This document shows, one piece after another, positions 5,621 through 6,358 of a DNA stretch of 6,358 nucleotides. Each line of letters starts with the position of its first letter. Within the stretch, counting starts at the first letter, position 1. The notes beneath the pieces were generated by a model. It was not told the origin of the DNA, searched no databases, and saw only the letters and a list, made by a program, of their open reading frames with translations. The stretch is from NCBI GenBank assembly GCA_026647295.1, contig JAPKHB010000233.1, forward strand, positions 1 to 6,358, in the 5' to 3' direction. The translations under genes and the position numbers were made by a program. The DNA is from Planctomycetota bacterium (GTDB lineage Bacteria > Planctomycetota > PLA2 > JAEUHO01).

Positions 5621-6292
5621 ATGGACGTCCTGGAGACCCTGATCCGACGCAACCGCGAGTGGGCGCGGGGCGTGCTGGAGCAGGATCCCGCCTTCTTCCG
5701 CAAGCTCTCCGAGCAGCAGGCGCCCGACTACCTCTGGATCGGCTGCGCCGACAGCCGCGTTCCGGCCAACCAGATCGTGGGGCTGTTGCCGGGGGAGTTG
5801 TTCGTGCACCGCAACGTGGCCAACGTCGTGCTGCACGCCGACCTGAACTGCATGTCGGTGCTGCAGTTCGCCGTCGAGGTGCTCCAGGTCGAGCAGGTCA
5901 TCGTCTGCGGCCACTACGGCTGTGGGGGCGTACGGGCCGCGCTGGACGACGCCCGCCTGGGGCTCGTGGACCACTGGATCCGGCACGTGCGCGAGGTGGC
6001 GCATCGGCACGCCGGGGCGTTGGCCGCGTTGCCCGACGACCAGCGCCGCTGGGACCGCCTGTGCGAACTCAACGCGCTCGAGCAGGCGCACAACGTGTGC
6101 CAGAGCACGACGGTGCAGGACGCCTGGGCGCGCGGGGCGCGGCTGGCGGTCCACGCGTGCATCTACGGCGTGGGCGACGGGCTCCTGCGCGTGCTGGCGG
6201 GCGGCGTGTCGGGGCCCGGCGAGGTGGCGGCGTTGGCCGCGGCCGCGGGCGGAGCGGGACGGGCGTCCGGTCGGACGAAGGCCCTCGAATGA
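5621..6292 (+). CDS. can: Beta-class (type II) carbonic anhydrase
   Basis: This zinc enzyme interconverts CO2 and bicarbonate in the cytoplasm, supplying bicarbonate to carboxylases and buffering pH. The 223-residue protein matches E. coli Can in length and numbering: zinc ligands Cys42 (IGCADSRVP), His98 and Cys101 (CGHYGCGG), with the catalytic Asp44-Arg46 pair. Trp39, Arg64 and Tyr182 fall where Haemophilus influenzae carbonic anhydrase has its non-catalytic bicarbonate site (Trp39, Arg64, Tyr181). This predicts the type II, allosterically regulated form. The last 25 residues (after about 198) are Ala/Gly-rich and probably disordered. It starts 19 bp after dps with only a weak GGGGGCGG ribosome binding site, so it is probably co-transcribed and perhaps translationally dependent on dps. 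The symbol follows the E. coli enzyme. Confidence 0.95.
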   Translation: MDVLETLIRRNREWARGVLEQDPAFFRKLSEQQAPDYLWIGCADSRVPANQIVGLLPGELFVHRNVANVVLHADLNCMSVLQFAVEVLQVEQVIVCGHYGCGGVRAALDDARLGLVDHWIRHVREVAHRHAGALAALPDDQRRWDRLCELNALEQAHNVCQSTTVQDAWARGARLAVHACIYGVGDGLLRVLAGGVSGPGEVAALAAAAGGAGRASGRTKALE

Positions 6293-6358
6293 TGCACCGG
6301 AGCCTGGCTCCCTTCTAGGGGTTTGCAAGCCCCGTCCCGGCGGGGTGGCGTCGCAGTT
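6293..6358 (+). terminator. Hairpin-rich tail after the carbonic anhydrase gene; possible weak terminator
   Basis: Just after the stop codon, GGAGC-CTG-GCTCC (6299-6311) forms a short hairpin followed by CTTCT, a poor T tract. Next, GGGG (6318-6321) and CGGGG (6341-6345) can each pair with the same CCCC(G) segment (6330-6334), giving two mutually exclusive stems. The region may hold the end of the dps-can transcript, but none of the hairpins is a good intrinsic terminator and the window stops here. Confidence 0.3.

Noticed and set aside
5044..5703. Upstream in-frame extension of the peptidase gene
   Set aside because: The extension would be antisense to dps, and the signal peptide begins at the ATG at 5043.
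6264..6277. Short inverted repeat CGTCCG-GT-CGGACG in the 3' end of the carbonic anhydrase gene
   Set aside because: A 6-bp repeat within coding sequence is expected by chance at this GC content, and no T tract follows.
6289..6318. Nine-codon ORF overlapping the carbonic anhydrase stop (ATGA overlap)
   Set aside because: Too short to support as a gene; the overlap alone is common by chance.
6317..6333. Possible tRNA anticodon arm around TTTGCAA
   Set aside because: A 5-bp stem with a 7-base loop cannot be formed, and no D or T arm is visible in the surrounding bases.

Overview
The window is very GC-rich (around 70% or more, judged by eye) and has the compact layout of a bacterial chromosome. 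It contains seven protein-coding genes that I can support. The organism looks like a high-GC Gram-negative bacterium: there is a lipoprotein-type signal, a membrane-anchored protein with features of the periplasmic Spy/CpxP family, and a signal-peptide-bearing S41-type protease. Myxococcota, Planctomycetota or Acidobacteriota would all fit, and the sequence alone does not decide. I see no mobile element, CRISPR array, tRNA or rRNA.

Layout. At the left edge (28-234, minus) is a short lipoprotein-like ORF whose last codons look unlike the rest of the window. Next (413-739, minus) is a single-RRM, glycine-rich RNA-binding protein with a clear rho-independent terminator (342-379) and a long, less GC-rich leader (740 to about 910). 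A plus-strand gene (1039-1842) encodes a membrane-anchored protein with a coiled coil and two LTxxQ-like segments. It converges on, and overlaps by 14 bp, a minus-strand pair read in the order S41-like peptidase (5043-3529) then 1-pyrroline-5-carboxylate dehydrogenase (3502-1829). Only 25 bp separate that pair, with a 24-bp perfect palindrome at the junction. Divergent from the peptidase is a plus-strand pair: a Dps-type mini-ferritin (5164-5601) and, 19 bp later, a type II beta-carbonic anhydrase (5621-6292).

How the genes may work together. The dehydrogenase performs the second step of proline catabolism, yielding glutamate. The peptidase ahead of it could be functionally linked (peptide or proline supply) or only co-transcribed; no proline dehydrogenase is visible here. 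The Dps and carbonic anhydrase pair looks like a small stress or homeostasis operon (iron and peroxide handling; bicarbonate and pH). The 120-bp divergent region between the two operons carries a plausible sigma70-type promoter for dps whose spacer is a perfect palindrome, a possible operator.

I found no convincing undescribed multi-gene system. The points most worth a second look are the palindrome between the peptidase and dehydrogenase genes, the S41 protein lacking the Ser-Lys dyad lysine, the palindromic dps promoter, the unknown 267-residue envelope protein and the anomalous left edge.
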